The notes under the pieces: generated by a model
The model's database searches: none
What the model saw: the letters and a program-made list of their open reading frames with translations, nothing else
What the model was told of the DNA's origin: nothing
Program-made: the position numbers and the translations under genes
From: Candidatus Bathyarchaeota archaeon A05DMB-2
GTDB lineage: Archaea > Thermoproteota > Bathyarchaeia > Bathyarchaeales > Bathycorpusculaceae
Length of the DNA stretch: 64,000 bases
Reading direction: 5' to 3'
NCBI GenBank assembly: GCA_018475625.1
Contig: JAAKEZ010000007.1
Span: 1 to 64,000 of the forward strand
In this document: piece after piece, positions 23,359-31,955 of the stretch
Position numbering within the stretch: the first letter of the stretch is position 1
Layout: each line of letters starts with the position of its first letter

Positions 23359-23823
23359 ATGGATAAAAACGACCTGTTCAAAGTCCTGACAAAACGTGCA
23401 AACGAAATCCTAGAAGGCAGACTAAATCGAAACGAAAAGCTGAAGGCCATCTGCAAACTGCTCAGAGACAACGTTCCATACTATAATTTTGTCAGCTTTT
23501 ACATTGTGGATAAGAAGCGAAAAGAACTCGTTCTCGGTCCTTTTGAAGGAGAGCCAACTGAACATGTCAGAATACCTTTCGGAGTAGGAATATGCGGTCA
23601 AGCCGCAAAGCTAAGAAAGACCTTCATCGTGCAGGATGTTACAGAAGAAACTAACTATCTTTCATGCAGCGCAAACGTAAAAGCGGAAATCGTCATCCCC
23701 ATTTTCCACAAAAATGAAGTCGTCGGAGAACTTGACATCGACTCTCACACGCTTTCGCCGTTCACATCAGAAGATACAGAATTCCTTGAAAAAATAGCTG
23801 AACAAGCGGCAGAACTCCTCTAA
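23359..23823 (+). CDS. GAF-domain protein, free methionine-R-sulfoxide reductase-like
   Basis: A single GAF domain of 154 residues. The stretch VRIPFGVGICGQAAKLRKTF, then YLSCSANVKAEIVIPIF, matches free methionine-(R)-sulfoxide reductases: Cys79 and Cys103 correspond by spacing to Cys94 and Cys118 of the E. coli enzyme, the latter being the catalytic one. The third cysteine of that enzyme (Cys84, just before VRIPF) is His69 here. So it may be a reductase with a different resolving cysteine or a ligand-binding GAF protein. Start ATG is preceded by AAGGTGCAGGG. Confidence 0.8.
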   Translation: MDKNDLFKVLTKRANEILEGRLNRNEKLKAICKLLRDNVPYYNFVSFYIVDKKRKELVLGPFEGEPTEHVRIPFGVGICGQAAKLRKTFIVQDVTEETNYLSCSANVKAEIVIPIFHKNEVVGELDIDSHTLSPFTSEDTEFLEKIAEQAAELL

Positions 23824-23855
23824 AGTGGGATAAGCTGAGTTTTGATGAAATCTGT

Positions 23856-24755
23856 TTACGAGACTAACAGGATGGCGATTACTATTAAAACTGCCCCTAC
23901 TCCTGAAACCGCTGTAAAGCCTTCCCCGAGGAAAACGGTGGAAATTATTACGGCAGCTATTATTTCAGTTAAGAGAACCACCGCGGAAGTTACCGGCGTG
24001 ATATTCTTCAGTCCTTTCAACCACAGGTAATAAGGCACCACCCAGCACAGAATCGCAGTGTAGAAGATGGCAACCCAAGCGGTCCACGGAAAAGAAGCAT
24101 ACGTCGCCGCAGAAAACGGCGCAGTTGGCAGCAGCGGCAACATTGTAAAAAGCAAAAGCCACGTCATTGACTGAACCATTTTCCCGCCTTCTCGAACCAA
24201 CGGTTTATTGTAGACTATGAAGACAGCCCACAGGACTCCAGCGCAGATTACAAGCAAGTATCCCATCAGCTCCCCGGAGCCGAACCCTGTGAAACTCAAG
24301 TTTGTTGTCATCAATAACACTCCGAGAAGGCTTACCATGACGCCCACAACTTTTTTGCCGCCCAAACGCTCCTTTAAGGCTACTGGACTCAACAGCGCGA
24401 CCCACACGGCGCTAAGATTAACAAACAATGATGATTCTGACGCTGACGCGTAAACCATGCCCGCGTACTGCATCAGGTATGCCACGCCGTTGATTACGCC
24501 CAAAAACAGGAGCAAGCGCTTCTTGCTAAAGTTGAAACCAAAATTCTTCGTTATCACCAGCACAAAAAGCATCACAAGCGAAGCAACCAGAAAACGCAGG
24601 AAAACGAAGGTGTAAGCATCCATGTATTGCAAACCGATTTTTATGGCTGGAAAGGATGTGCCCCACAGAGAACCCGCTAAAACTGTCAACAATACAGCTC
24701 TCTTTTTGTCATCCGCCAAGTAACGCGTCCGCAAGGACCATTCCTTTCTTTCCAA
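23856..24755 (-). CDS. DMT-family (EamA) transporter
   Basis: A 299-residue membrane protein with ten hydrophobic helices arranged as two EamA repeats: the first has LAGSLWGTSFPAIKIGLQYM near the N-terminus, the second has CAGVLWAVFIVYNKPLV near the middle. PVTSAVVLLTEIIAAVIIS is typical of the last repeat. Such proteins export amino acids or other metabolites; the substrate cannot be told from sequence. Convergent to the GAF gene. Confidence 0.88.
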   Translation of the reverse strand: MERKEWSLRTRYLADDKKRAVLLTVLAGSLWGTSFPAIKIGLQYMDAYTFVFLRFLVASLVMLFVLVITKNFGFNFSKKRLLLFLGVINGVAYLMQYAGMVYASASESSLFVNLSAVWVALLSPVALKERLGGKKVVGVMVSLLGVLLMTTNLSFTGFGSGELMGYLLVICAGVLWAVFIVYNKPLVREGGKMVQSMTWLLLFTMLPLLPTAPFSAATYASFPWTAWVAIFYTAILCWVVPYYLWLKGLKNITPVTSAVVLLTEIIAAVIISTVFLGEGFTAVSGVGAVLIVIAILLVS

Positions 24756-24763
24756 GTCATAAA

Positions 24764-24982
24764 TTAGAACCTTCTTAAGGCTTTTGCCGCATTTCTGTGG
24801 ACCATCACAACATAGGCAAAACTGGAGTTACTCAAGGCTTCTTCTAAAGTTTTAAAAAGTGCGTTTGGCATGGAACCATCACAAACGCGGACTTCCAAGA
24901 TAGTGAGAAGCGTTTCAGTTTCAATGTGAAAGCACTTGATAATGAGTGGTGGGATTTCTGGATGGTTAGCACCATGACAGAA
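24764..24982 (-). CDS. Doubtful small ORF between MarC and EamA genes
   Basis: A frame of about 72 residues with a protein-like second half (ETLLTILEVRVCDGSMPNAL, then FKTLEEALSNSSFAYVVM) but no good start; the extended frame to 25039 overlaps the end of the MarC gene. It may be a small real gene with an unusual start or a decayed one. Low confidence. Confidence 0.3.
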   Translation of the reverse strand, partial: FCHGANHPEIPPLIIKCFHIETETLLTILEVRVCDGSMPNALFKTLEEALSNSSFAYVVMVHRNAAKALRRF

Positions 24983-24989
24983 GAGGCTG

Positions 24990-25610
24990 TTATCCGATTG
25001 GGATGTGAGAGACAGCGGTAATGATTCCAGATATGACAAATTGTATTGCTATCGCAAGCACAATAATTGCCATTAGTGCCGTCACTACATGTATTCCATC
25101 TTTGCCGAAAAGCTTAACGAGCCTATGAGCATGAGTCATACCCCCGTAAGATAACAGAACTCCAATGGCTATTCCCACGAAGACGAAAACTGTCTCAATC
25201 AAACTGCTTGCTTGCGAAAATAACAGAATAACTGTCGTTATAGTGCCCGGACCCGCAGTGAGAGGAAATGTTAATGGAATAATTGAAATGTCCTCATGTT
25301 CGTCAGATGAAAAGCTGGTTTTTTCTGAAAGCATTTTCAACGCGATAGTTACTAGGAGAATGCCGCCTGCTATCTGGAACGCATACACTTCAAGGTTGAA
25401 TACCTGAAAAAGAAGTGTACCTGTTAAAGCGAAAAAAGCCAGAATTATAAAACCTAATTTCGCCGATTTAGCAGCCATTTTGCGGTGTTTTTCATTAATT
25501 TGCCCCTTTGTCAGAGTTAGGAATATCGCAGTTGTGCTAAGAGGATTCATAATGGCTACTATGGATGAAATTGCCGTTGTCGCGAATTCAAGTGTTGCCA
25601 ATATTGGCAC
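24990..25610 (-). CDS. MarC-family membrane protein
   Basis: A 206-residue protein with six membrane helices. The MarC signature is visible: an N-terminal helix with AIMNPLSTTAIFLTLTKG, then IAGGILLVTIALKML, and PLTFPLTAGPGTITTVILL in the fourth helix. The family is widespread and its transport role is unsettled. Start ATG at 25610. Confidence 0.88.
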   Translation of the reverse strand: MPILATLEFATTAISSIVAIMNPLSTTAIFLTLTKGQINEKHRKMAAKSAKLGFIILAFFALTGTLLFQVFNLEVYAFQIAGGILLVTIALKMLSEKTSFSSDEHEDISIIPLTFPLTAGPGTITTVILLFSQASSLIETVFVFVGIAIGVLLSYGGMTHAHRLVKLFGKDGIHVVTALMAIIVLAIAIQFVISGIITAVSHIPIG

Positions 25611-25922
25611 CTATCTGTTTAGGGATTCAATCGAATATAAAGATTAAACGCAAAAGCATTAACATTACAGCGATGCCCTCGTTTCCGAATTGACACAAAA
25701 TCTGCCGTTTTCCTGAAAAATGTTCGCGACCTCACATAATGAATTATCAGTTTATAAAAAGTTGCAATTGGGGCATCCGTATCAGCACTTGCCTTCCACT
25801 TTCGTTGGTTGAAGTAAAATCTAATATAGCTATATCTTTTTGTAGCTGGAATAAGCTCAGTTAAATGCGCTGCGAGATTTGTTTGGATATTTCAGGTAAG
25901 ACTTATTTGTCCTTGCTAGCAG
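25611..25922. other. Divergent intergenic region
   Basis: About 310 bases without a gene. The palindrome ATATAGCTATAT at 25824-25835 is a likely TATA element for the acetyltransferase gene. Nothing else stands out. Confidence 0.4.
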
Positions 25923-25934
25923 TTGTTATTAGCT

Positions 25935-26441
25935 GTGACATCATTGGTGATTCGGGCGGCAACAGTCAAAGATATTTCATCCATAGTCAAGATTAGGTTG
26001 GCTGCGCTTACTGAGGAGGAAATTCGCGGGTTTTCCGCCCCAGAGTCCGCCACCTACTTATCAATTGCAGAACTGCGAAAAGCGTGGAGCAGAAGAAACA
26101 GGTTGACAGACGATTTTGAAGTGCTTGTGGCTGAGGCTGAAGGAAAGCTGGTTGGCTTCATTGTTTTCAAGATGGAACGCGATTATGGTTACATAGACAA
26201 CATCGTTGTTTCCAAGAAGGAACAAGGAAAGGGAATAGGTAGCGCACTTGTCGCGTATGTAGAAGGCATTGCAAAATCTAAAGGTTGCTACTTGATGAAG
26301 ACGGACACGACAGAGAACGCTAACGGTGTTCCCTGGAAAGCGTATAGTTTCTGGACCAGAATGGGATACGAAGATTCTGGAAAGCGGTTGCCCACCAATT
26401 ATGACTTCACGGAGATTCCATTAATTAAAAGACTAAAATGA
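25935..26441 (+). CDS. GNAT-family N-acetyltransferase
   Basis: About 168 residues with the GNAT core: strand VLVAEAEGKLVGFIVFKME, beta-bulge IDNIVVSKKEQGKGIGSALV containing the acetyl-CoA loop (Q-x-x-G-I-G), and a C-terminal FWTRMGYEDSGK. Several in-frame non-ATG starts are possible (TTG 25923, GTG 25935, GTG 25947); none has a strong ribosome binding site. The acetyl acceptor is unknown. Confidence 0.85.
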   Translation: MTSLVIRAATVKDISSIVKIRLAALTEEEIRGFSAPESATYLSIAELRKAWSRRNRLTDDFEVLVAEAEGKLVGFIVFKMERDYGYIDNIVVSKKEQGKGIGSALVAYVEGIAKSKGCYLMKTDTTENANGVPWKAYSFWTRMGYEDSGKRLPTNYDFTEIPLIKRLK

Positions 26442-26596
26442 GTATCTAATCTGTGTAATGATGCTGTAAAGAGTAGGTGCCTTTCAAAGTCTTGCCAGCT
26501 TCTTTTGGGTTTGGGCTTAAAATTCCTAAAATAGGTTTCCTTAATCTTTTTTATATTCCATTTTTTGTGTGCGAGTTAAGTATGATTATGAATAAG

Positions 26597-26617
26597 AGCC
26601 TCTGACAAACAGAGGCT
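26597..26617. other. Perfect hairpin between convergent genes
   Basis: AGCCTCTG (26597-26604) and CAGAGGCT (26610-26617) form an 8-base stem with a five-base loop, between the ends of the GNAT and MFS genes. A pyrimidine-rich, U-run-like stretch precedes rather than follows it. It may be a terminator or processing signal. Confidence 0.45.
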
Positions 26618-26665
26618 GCGAGCCCTTGCTTTTGCAAAAAAGAGAATTCCCATCTCAATCCCCGT

Positions 26666-27898
26666 TTAGAAGACTATACCTTTGCGGTGTTGGGTTTCTT
26701 CCTCAGGCATTTTCACCTTTCTAAAATAATGCCAAAACAGCATTATTGAGATTAAGTATAATAGGCTCGCAATTAGAAAAGGTTCAGCCAATAGTCCAAT
26801 GCCCATGAGCCATGCTCCAATAAATGTGCTCAAAGCGTTAGGCAATCTCCATAACGCGCCACTTATGCCGGAAACAGCACCCCGCTCATCCTCAGCTACT
26901 AACCCCATTATCATTGACTGCGATAGTGGGCTTGCCATATTCATGAGTAATGCTCTTATGCTGTAAACAAAGCCTGCTAAAGCGTAATTAGAGGAAAAAG
27001 GTACAGAAAACATAAACAGTGTCGATGCTGCTTGTGTTATTACTATTGCTTTTATTAAGCCAAACTTTTTGGCAACCCACGGCGCTACAAGTGTTGCAAA
27101 ACCAACCAGTATGCTCGATACTGCCAAGATGGAGGCACTTATTTTATCCGAAATCCCATACTGCAAATTAAACCAAAGTGTCATAAGAGGAACCACCATG
27201 CCAGCACCAAAAGCAAGTATGGCACCAGTTAAAACATATTTCAGCAAGATGGCTTTTGATTTTCTCGGAAAAAATTTTTTTTCGCCTGCTTTTGGCTTCT
27301 TCAGTTTTTTTGACTCACTCACTTTGAGCATTATAAGCGTAGAAACTGCGCTCAAAATGGCTATTAAGACATAGAGCAGTATGTGGCTGTCTTTGTCAGT
27401 AAACCCTGCGAACTCAAAAAATATTACGAAAGGCACTGCAAAACTGCCCAAGCCAAAAGCGAGACCTTGGACAAAGCCGTACAAAGAAAAGAGGCTGGTT
27501 CTCTTTTCGTTATCTACTTTATCCGCAAGTAACGCGCTGCTTGATGCAGTGATAGCGGCTTCGGAGATTCCTTCAAAAATGGCAGCGATTATAAGTAACA
27601 CTGGGTCTGTCGTCAAAGCTAAAACTGCGAGTATTATGCTTGCTAGCAAGTTACCCACAATGAGTAGTTTCTTTCTTCCATAAACGTCCGCGGCCATTCC
27701 AAGGAAAATGCTGGCAACAAAGGTTGAGATGCCCATGGCGGATATTACTATTCCCGTGAAATCAGCCGGCACTTCTTGGATAATGGTTAGGAAATAGGAT
27801 ATGTCAGTAAATATTAATCCGTAAGCAACTGCTGGCATTATGGATGCGTAGATTAGATATTTTGCCTCTTTGGGCATACCCGCGTAGTTGCTGAACAT
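26666..27898 (-). CDS. MFS transporter
   Basis: A major facilitator family permease with twelve predicted helices. The loop between helices 2 and 3 carries GMAADVYGRKKLLIVGNLLA, the MFS signature A-like motif (G-x-x-x-D-x-x-G-R-K/R), and a charged central loop (SESKKLKKPKAGEKKFFPRK) separates the halves. I start at ATG 27898; the frame continues upstream to 28021 without a better ribosome site. Drug or metabolite export is typical for relatives; substrate unknown. Confidence 0.85.
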   Translation of the reverse strand: MFSNYAGMPKEAKYLIYASIMPAVAYGLIFTDISYFLTIIQEVPADFTGIVISAMGISTFVASIFLGMAADVYGRKKLLIVGNLLASIILAVLALTTDPVLLIIAAIFEGISEAAITASSSALLADKVDNEKRTSLFSLYGFVQGLAFGLGSFAVPFVIFFEFAGFTDKDSHILLYVLIAILSAVSTLIMLKVSESKKLKKPKAGEKKFFPRKSKAILLKYVLTGAILAFGAGMVVPLMTLWFNLQYGISDKISASILAVSSILVGFATLVAPWVAKKFGLIKAIVITQAASTLFMFSVPFSSNYALAGFVYSIRALLMNMASPLSQSMIMGLVAEDERGAVSGISGALWRLPNALSTFIGAWLMGIGLLAEPFLIASLLYLISIMLFWHYFRKVKMPEEETQHRKGIVF

Positions 27899-28064
27899 TT
27901 TTCCGAGGTGCATATTAGTCCAAACGATTAGAGTTGCTTGCATAATTAGTTTTTCATAACTAAAAGAGAAATTAAGACTATAAAGTTCTGCAGACACAAG
28001 AATTGACTTAAGAAAATACAAAAAGATGACTATAAGACTGCCAAAAGAAAATCAGCAAGAAACT

Positions 28065-28271
28065 TCAGTCACTTATGCCCCACTTAACTAGGTTCCATGC
28101 TCTTTCATGAAAATAATACAAAATCATTGTTATCACGTTATAAATGCCTCCAATAGCTACCGCAATGTCCCATCTGCCTGTTAGAAGAAATGAGGTGACT
28201 ATGCTGACTACGATGCAGATAACGCGCCACATAATTGATTTGACTATTGATCTTTTTCTTGTTTCTTTCAT
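28065..28271 (-). CDS. DUF2061 small membrane protein
   Basis: About 68 residues starting at ATG 28271, about 25 bases downstream of a TATA-like CTTAATATG, so probably leaderless (an upstream ATG at 28289 is possible). The sequence RSIVKSIMWRVICIVVSIVT, then GGIYNVITMILYYFHERAWN, matches the DUF2061 family: two membrane helices with a conserved HERxWN end. Function unknown. Confidence 0.8.
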   Translation of the reverse strand: MKETRKRSIVKSIMWRVICIVVSIVTSFLLTGRWDIAVAIGGIYNVITMILYYFHERAWNLVKWGISD

Positions 28272-28289
28272 GATTTTTGAGTTAATCAT

Positions 28290-28492
28290 ATTTGCATATT
28301 AAGTTTCCGAGATGTGGTTTTGTATCTGAAAGAAGAAAACACGTAGCTTGGGAAACAAACGGCAGTTTTTCGTTTTTACTTGCGCCTCCTGAAAAGAGGC
28401 GAGATAGACACAAGGAAAGCCTTTTTTCCAGCTACTGTTAATCTTCTTACAGGACTGGAATAGCCTTATCTAAAATGTGAAGCTCGAATGTT
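28290..28492. other. Divergent intergenic region with GC hairpin
   Basis: CGCCTC (28383-28388) and GAGGCG (28396-28401) form a perfect 6-base stem with a seven-base loop. No gene seen. It may belong to a 5' leader or be a small RNA. Confidence 0.35.
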
Positions 28493-28834
28493 ATGATTAC
28501 CAAGAAACCTGTGTTAGAGTTGCTTGCTCGGAGTCTGCTTTATTCCTTAATAGTTGTTTTAATAGATTTTGTACTAATCTTCTCTATTCAAGGAGAACTA
28601 ACTCAAATAACCGCTTTTCTTTCACTCATCATGTTATTAGAAGGTGGAATAGGTCTCGCTGTGGGCGGTGCAGTTGCATCCTATTCTCCTTTAAGTGCCA
28701 AAATAAGCGAAGTTCTCTTTCATTCTAAACCTTGGGATGCTAAGCGCCAAAAAGAAGCAGAGAAGCAAGCACGAACATGGATCATGACTGGAGGAATTCT
28801 GGTTTTTGCTGCTCTTCTCGTATCTGCTGTGTGA
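28493..28834 (+). CDS. Hypothetical three-helix membrane protein
   Basis: A 113-residue protein with three membrane helices (about 10-30, 38-62 with Gly-rich GGIGLAVGGAVASY, and 95-112), and a cytoplasmic basic loop (KPWDAKRQKEAEKQARTWI). It lies just upstream of the presenilin-like gene, 73 bases away, and may share a transcript. Not recognised. Confidence 0.65.
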   Translation: MITKKPVLELLARSLLYSLIVVLIDFVLIFSIQGELTQITAFLSLIMLLEGGIGLAVGGAVASYSPLSAKISEVLFHSKPWDAKRQKEAEKQARTWIMTGGILVFAALLVSAV

Positions 28835-28907
28835 GTTGTAGCAGTTGGTGATTACCTTAGAAAAGTTAATCATCTCCTTCAATAAGTTAGGGTTAGGATC
28901 AGGTTGT

Positions 28908-29777
28908 ATGGAACGAACCAGTTCTTCCGAAAAGCATTCCTCAGCCAAAATAAATAAAATATATTTTTTGCTTCCAATTTTTTTGGCAATTCTAATTTCC
29001 TTGATTTATTCCCAGTCTGTACTCCTTGCTCAGCCTTACAGCGAAGGCTCAACATTTATATTTGAAGGATATAGCGCAGTATTCATTGCGTTAAACATTT
29101 TTGCAATCACTATCGTATCCGCTATAAGTTTATTCATTTTTCTTCGCATACTAAAAAAGAGGAGGGAAGTTGCATTACGAATTTTGGTTGCTGCATTCAT
29201 AATAGGTGGAATGCTTTCAACGCTGCTCTTCGGAAAGCACTTGTTCATTTTATTGAATTTAGAGTCTCCTCTTTTTCTCTTAGTTGTAGCGTTTGTGGCT
29301 TATGTTGGAACATATTTTGCGTATCTAGCCTTTGTTGAGGCTCTTTCTGATAGAGCGAGAAACATGCTCTTTGTGGTATGCAGTGGAACTCTCGGAGCTT
29401 TTCTAGGCGTATTACTGCCAACATTAGCTGTCGTTGGAATTGCCCTTTTTCTTTCAGGCGCCGACCTAATTCTAATACATAGAAGCACTGTGGAAAAAAT
29501 TGTTGGAGAAGCCGAATATGAACGGCTGATTATGAAGCTTTCTTTTTCAAACAAGGGGTGGGCAATTGGGATAGGTGATCTTACTTGTTATTCAATGGTT
29601 GTATCCAGCTCTTCGTTGAGTTATGGGGTTTTTGTAGGCGGCTTGTCTTTGCTCTTGATTTTAGTTGGTTCCTTTTTATCATTGGCGTTGGCTGTGAGAT
29701 TGGTGCGAGTTCCAGGTCTTCCTATTGCGGTAATGCTGGGTGTGTTGCCTTCGTTGGTAATGTTGCTTTTCTTTTAG
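28908..29777 (+). CDS. Presenilin-like intramembrane aspartyl protease (A22/DUF1119 type)
   Basis: A membrane protein of about 290 residues with eight to nine hydrophobic helices. The GxGD catalytic motif is present as WAIGIGDLTCYSMVV near residue 220, and an earlier membrane Asp lies in FLSGADLILIHRS, at the spacing expected for the partner aspartate of presenilin and signal-peptide-peptidase families. The last helix has PGLPIAVMLGVLPSL in place of the usual PAL, so the third motif is altered. ATG 28908 is my start; a TTG at 28845 would add 21 residues. It would cleave membrane helices; substrates unknown. Confidence 0.75.
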   Translation: MERTSSSEKHSSAKINKIYFLLPIFLAILISLIYSQSVLLAQPYSEGSTFIFEGYSAVFIALNIFAITIVSAISLFIFLRILKKRREVALRILVAAFIIGGMLSTLLFGKHLFILLNLESPLFLLVVAFVAYVGTYFAYLAFVEALSDRARNMLFVVCSGTLGAFLGVLLPTLAVVGIALFLSGADLILIHRSTVEKIVGEAEYERLIMKLSFSNKGWAIGIGDLTCYSMVVSSSSLSYGVFVGGLSLLLILVGSFLSLALAVRLVRVPGLPIAVMLGVLPSLVMLLFF

Positions 29778-29861
29778 GTAACTCTACCTTTTGAAATTTA
29801 GGCCGATTAAGTATGTGCAGACTTCCAGCACCTTAAAAAAAGAAAAAAAAGAGGGTTTGTT
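29778..29861. terminator. Convergent gene end with A/T runs
   Basis: The gap between the protease and the substrate-binding protein gene contains AAAAAAAGAAAAAAAAG, giving T-runs for the minus-strand gene and A-runs for the plus-strand one. Archaeal termination often occurs at T-runs, so this probably ends the binding-protein transcript. Confidence 0.45.
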
Positions 29862-31739
29862 TTAGGTTTTTCGTTTTCTAATGAAGTATACTGCGCCCAC
29901 GGCAACTACGACCACAACTATTGCTACTGCTATGTAGAGGCCGTAGTCTTGTAGGAATCCTTTAGAGGGCGGTGGAACTCCTGTGTCATATCCAGCGGCT
30001 GCCAGCAACGACTTTGCTAATTCTACATCGTACGAGTAGGGCTGAAGACTTGTGTCGAATCCATCAGTCAGTGTGCAGATTGGGGTTGTAATTCCAGGGG
30101 TGCCGTATCCGTTAAGTATTGTATTTATGATGTTCTCTCTTGGAATTAGGTGGCTAATTGCCTGTCGAACATAGCGGGCTGCTTCAGCGGCTCTTGATGG
30201 GTCTTGTTTGCCTAGCGGCGTGTCAACACCTGTTCCGAAGATTGGGTGTTTCATGTTGAATCCTAGTTCTTGCACGCCGAAAGCGTCATAGGCTACCCAA
30301 GCGCCCCAAGGTTCTTTGATGCTGTCCAGTTTGGCTTCCAAGTGGTATTGTGAATCAAGCACGTCTACTTCGCCTGTTTTAAGGGCGGTGATTGCTGCGT
30401 CAGAGCCTTCTATTTTGACCACAAGATATTGCTCGATTCCGAAGAGTCCTGCGTCCAATAGTGTCTGAGCGTTCCAGTAGTCATCATTTCTGGTAAGCGC
30501 GTTTGTGAACGTTGTGGAGTCGTATCCTGCATACCAGTATGGTCCGGTTCCTATTGGTCCATAGAATGTTTGCCCGTTAGCGGTGTAACTGCCTTCGCCT
30601 GTGTTAAACGGGTGGCTTCTCCACTCACTGTAAGGCACATTCTCTAGGACGTGCTTTGGAATCATGTATCCGTATCCTTCAGCCAAGATGCTGGAATCAA
30701 AGTATGCGTAGGGGGCAGGTAGGTGGAATTTCACGGTATAATCGTCTACTATTTCAATGTTATCTGGAGAACCAATGATTTCTTTCACAAAGGCTCCAGC
30801 ATTCGAGGCTAAATCCTCTGCCATTGCTGCTTCATAGGTGAACTTTACGTCTGCGGCGGTGAATTCAACGCCGTCATGCCACTTGACGCCTTGTCTCAAT
30901 TTGACGGTCCAAGTTTTCTGGTCGTCTGCAACTTCCCAGCTTATAGCTAGTTCAGGAATTACTTTTAGAGTTTCAAGATTTTCTCTTCTGGTCAGGCTGT
31001 CGAAAACTGCGCCATATACCGTCAAGTCATAGTATGAGGTTGAAAGCCACGGATTCAATCCTTCTTCTGGGGCTGGTCCTGTCTGAGCAAGCACAATTGA
31101 GGTTTGGGTAGTTGATGGGTTTAGTTTCCATTCTTCAACTCCAGGCCAAACGGGATAATGCAGAATCTCAAATGGGTGTCCCTCAAGGGCTGTTGGATCA
31201 TAGGCGACTACTTCTCGCGTGTATAAGATGGTTGCTGAAGGCTGTTCGTCATAGGCTAGCTTTTGCCATTCCTTCACGTATTGGAGGCGTTGGGTGTCGT
31301 CCACAGTTTCCTTGATTAGTTTACAAAGTCTGTCGTTCTCTTCATTTACCCAGTTGTAGTAGTTTTGTCCTGGCGGAACTTGGCTACTATGATATAAGCC
31401 ATATGGGTCTGGGTCTATACCTAAAGCGTAGCCGATGAACAGCATATCAAAGCCGCCTTCATCAAATGTCTTGCCCACTATGTCTTGAGGTGGATCAAGT
31501 GCTCTATCATAGATGGTTCCCCAATCTTGTATAACTCTAACAGCATCGATTCCAACCGAGTCCAAGTTTGATTCCACAATTTCAGCCCAAGCTTGCCTAG
31601 ATGGATTTGTTGATGGAACCGTTAAAGTAACTTTAAACAGCGTCGTTTGACCGCGTGCCAAAAAGGCTGCTGGCAACAAGAATGCGCTTAGGAGTAGTAG
31701 CAAACCTAGTATTACTGCTTTGTATTTATTTTGTAACAA
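29862..31739 (-). CDS. Peptide ABC transporter substrate-binding protein, circularly permuted
   Basis: A 625-residue extracellular solute-binding protein of family 5 (SBP_bac_5, DppA/OppA type) with a signal peptide (about 1-31) and a C-terminal membrane anchor (about 598-620, YGLYIAVAIVVVVVAVGAVY) followed by RKRKT. The domain order is unusual. Residues about 35-190 (LTVPSTNPSRQAWAEIVESN, FIGYALGIDPDPYGLYHSS) read like the C-terminal lobe end of normal family members, while the canonical N-terminal start (WEVADDQKTWTVKLRQGVKW) begins only near residue 270. The protein ends after AKSLLAAAGYDTG, exactly where the C-lobe would normally follow. It is divergent from the permease operon. Confidence 0.88.
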   Translation of the reverse strand: MLQNKYKAVILGLLLLLSAFLLPAAFLARGQTTLFKVTLTVPSTNPSRQAWAEIVESNLDSVGIDAVRVIQDWGTIYDRALDPPQDIVGKTFDEGGFDMLFIGYALGIDPDPYGLYHSSQVPPGQNYYNWVNEENDRLCKLIKETVDDTQRLQYVKEWQKLAYDEQPSATILYTREVVAYDPTALEGHPFEILHYPVWPGVEEWKLNPSTTQTSIVLAQTGPAPEEGLNPWLSTSYYDLTVYGAVFDSLTRRENLETLKVIPELAISWEVADDQKTWTVKLRQGVKWHDGVEFTAADVKFTYEAAMAEDLASNAGAFVKEIIGSPDNIEIVDDYTVKFHLPAPYAYFDSSILAEGYGYMIPKHVLENVPYSEWRSHPFNTGEGSYTANGQTFYGPIGTGPYWYAGYDSTTFTNALTRNDDYWNAQTLLDAGLFGIEQYLVVKIEGSDAAITALKTGEVDVLDSQYHLEAKLDSIKEPWGAWVAYDAFGVQELGFNMKHPIFGTGVDTPLGKQDPSRAAEAARYVRQAISHLIPRENIINTILNGYGTPGITTPICTLTDGFDTSLQPYSYDVELAKSLLAAAGYDTGVPPPSKGFLQDYGLYIAVAIVVVVVAVGAVYFIRKRKT

Positions 31740-31937
31740 TGCTCATCTCTCCCAGCCCCTATTTTTGCATGTTTTTGCCTTATAACACTTGCGCCACCGC
31801 GAGTTATTGTAAAAAAATAACGTATCCATGTGTTTGAACAATGTCCTTTTGGCATGTTGCTTGAAGAATATTATTCAGTTCCTCAGTCTTGTTTTAAGAA
31901 TACTTATATATGTGGAGTGAAAAATTTGTTCGGAATT

Positions 31938-31955
31938 GTGACAAAGTTTGTCAAT
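31938..31955. promoter_or_regulatory. Dyad overlapping start of the dipeptide permease operon
   Basis: GACAAA (31940-31945) and TTTGTC (31947-31952) form a perfect dyad around one base, extending partly outward. It lies about 30 bases after a TATA box (TTATATATG, about 31903-31911) and just before the ATG at 31954, so near the transcription start. A repressor site is plausible. Confidence 0.45.
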
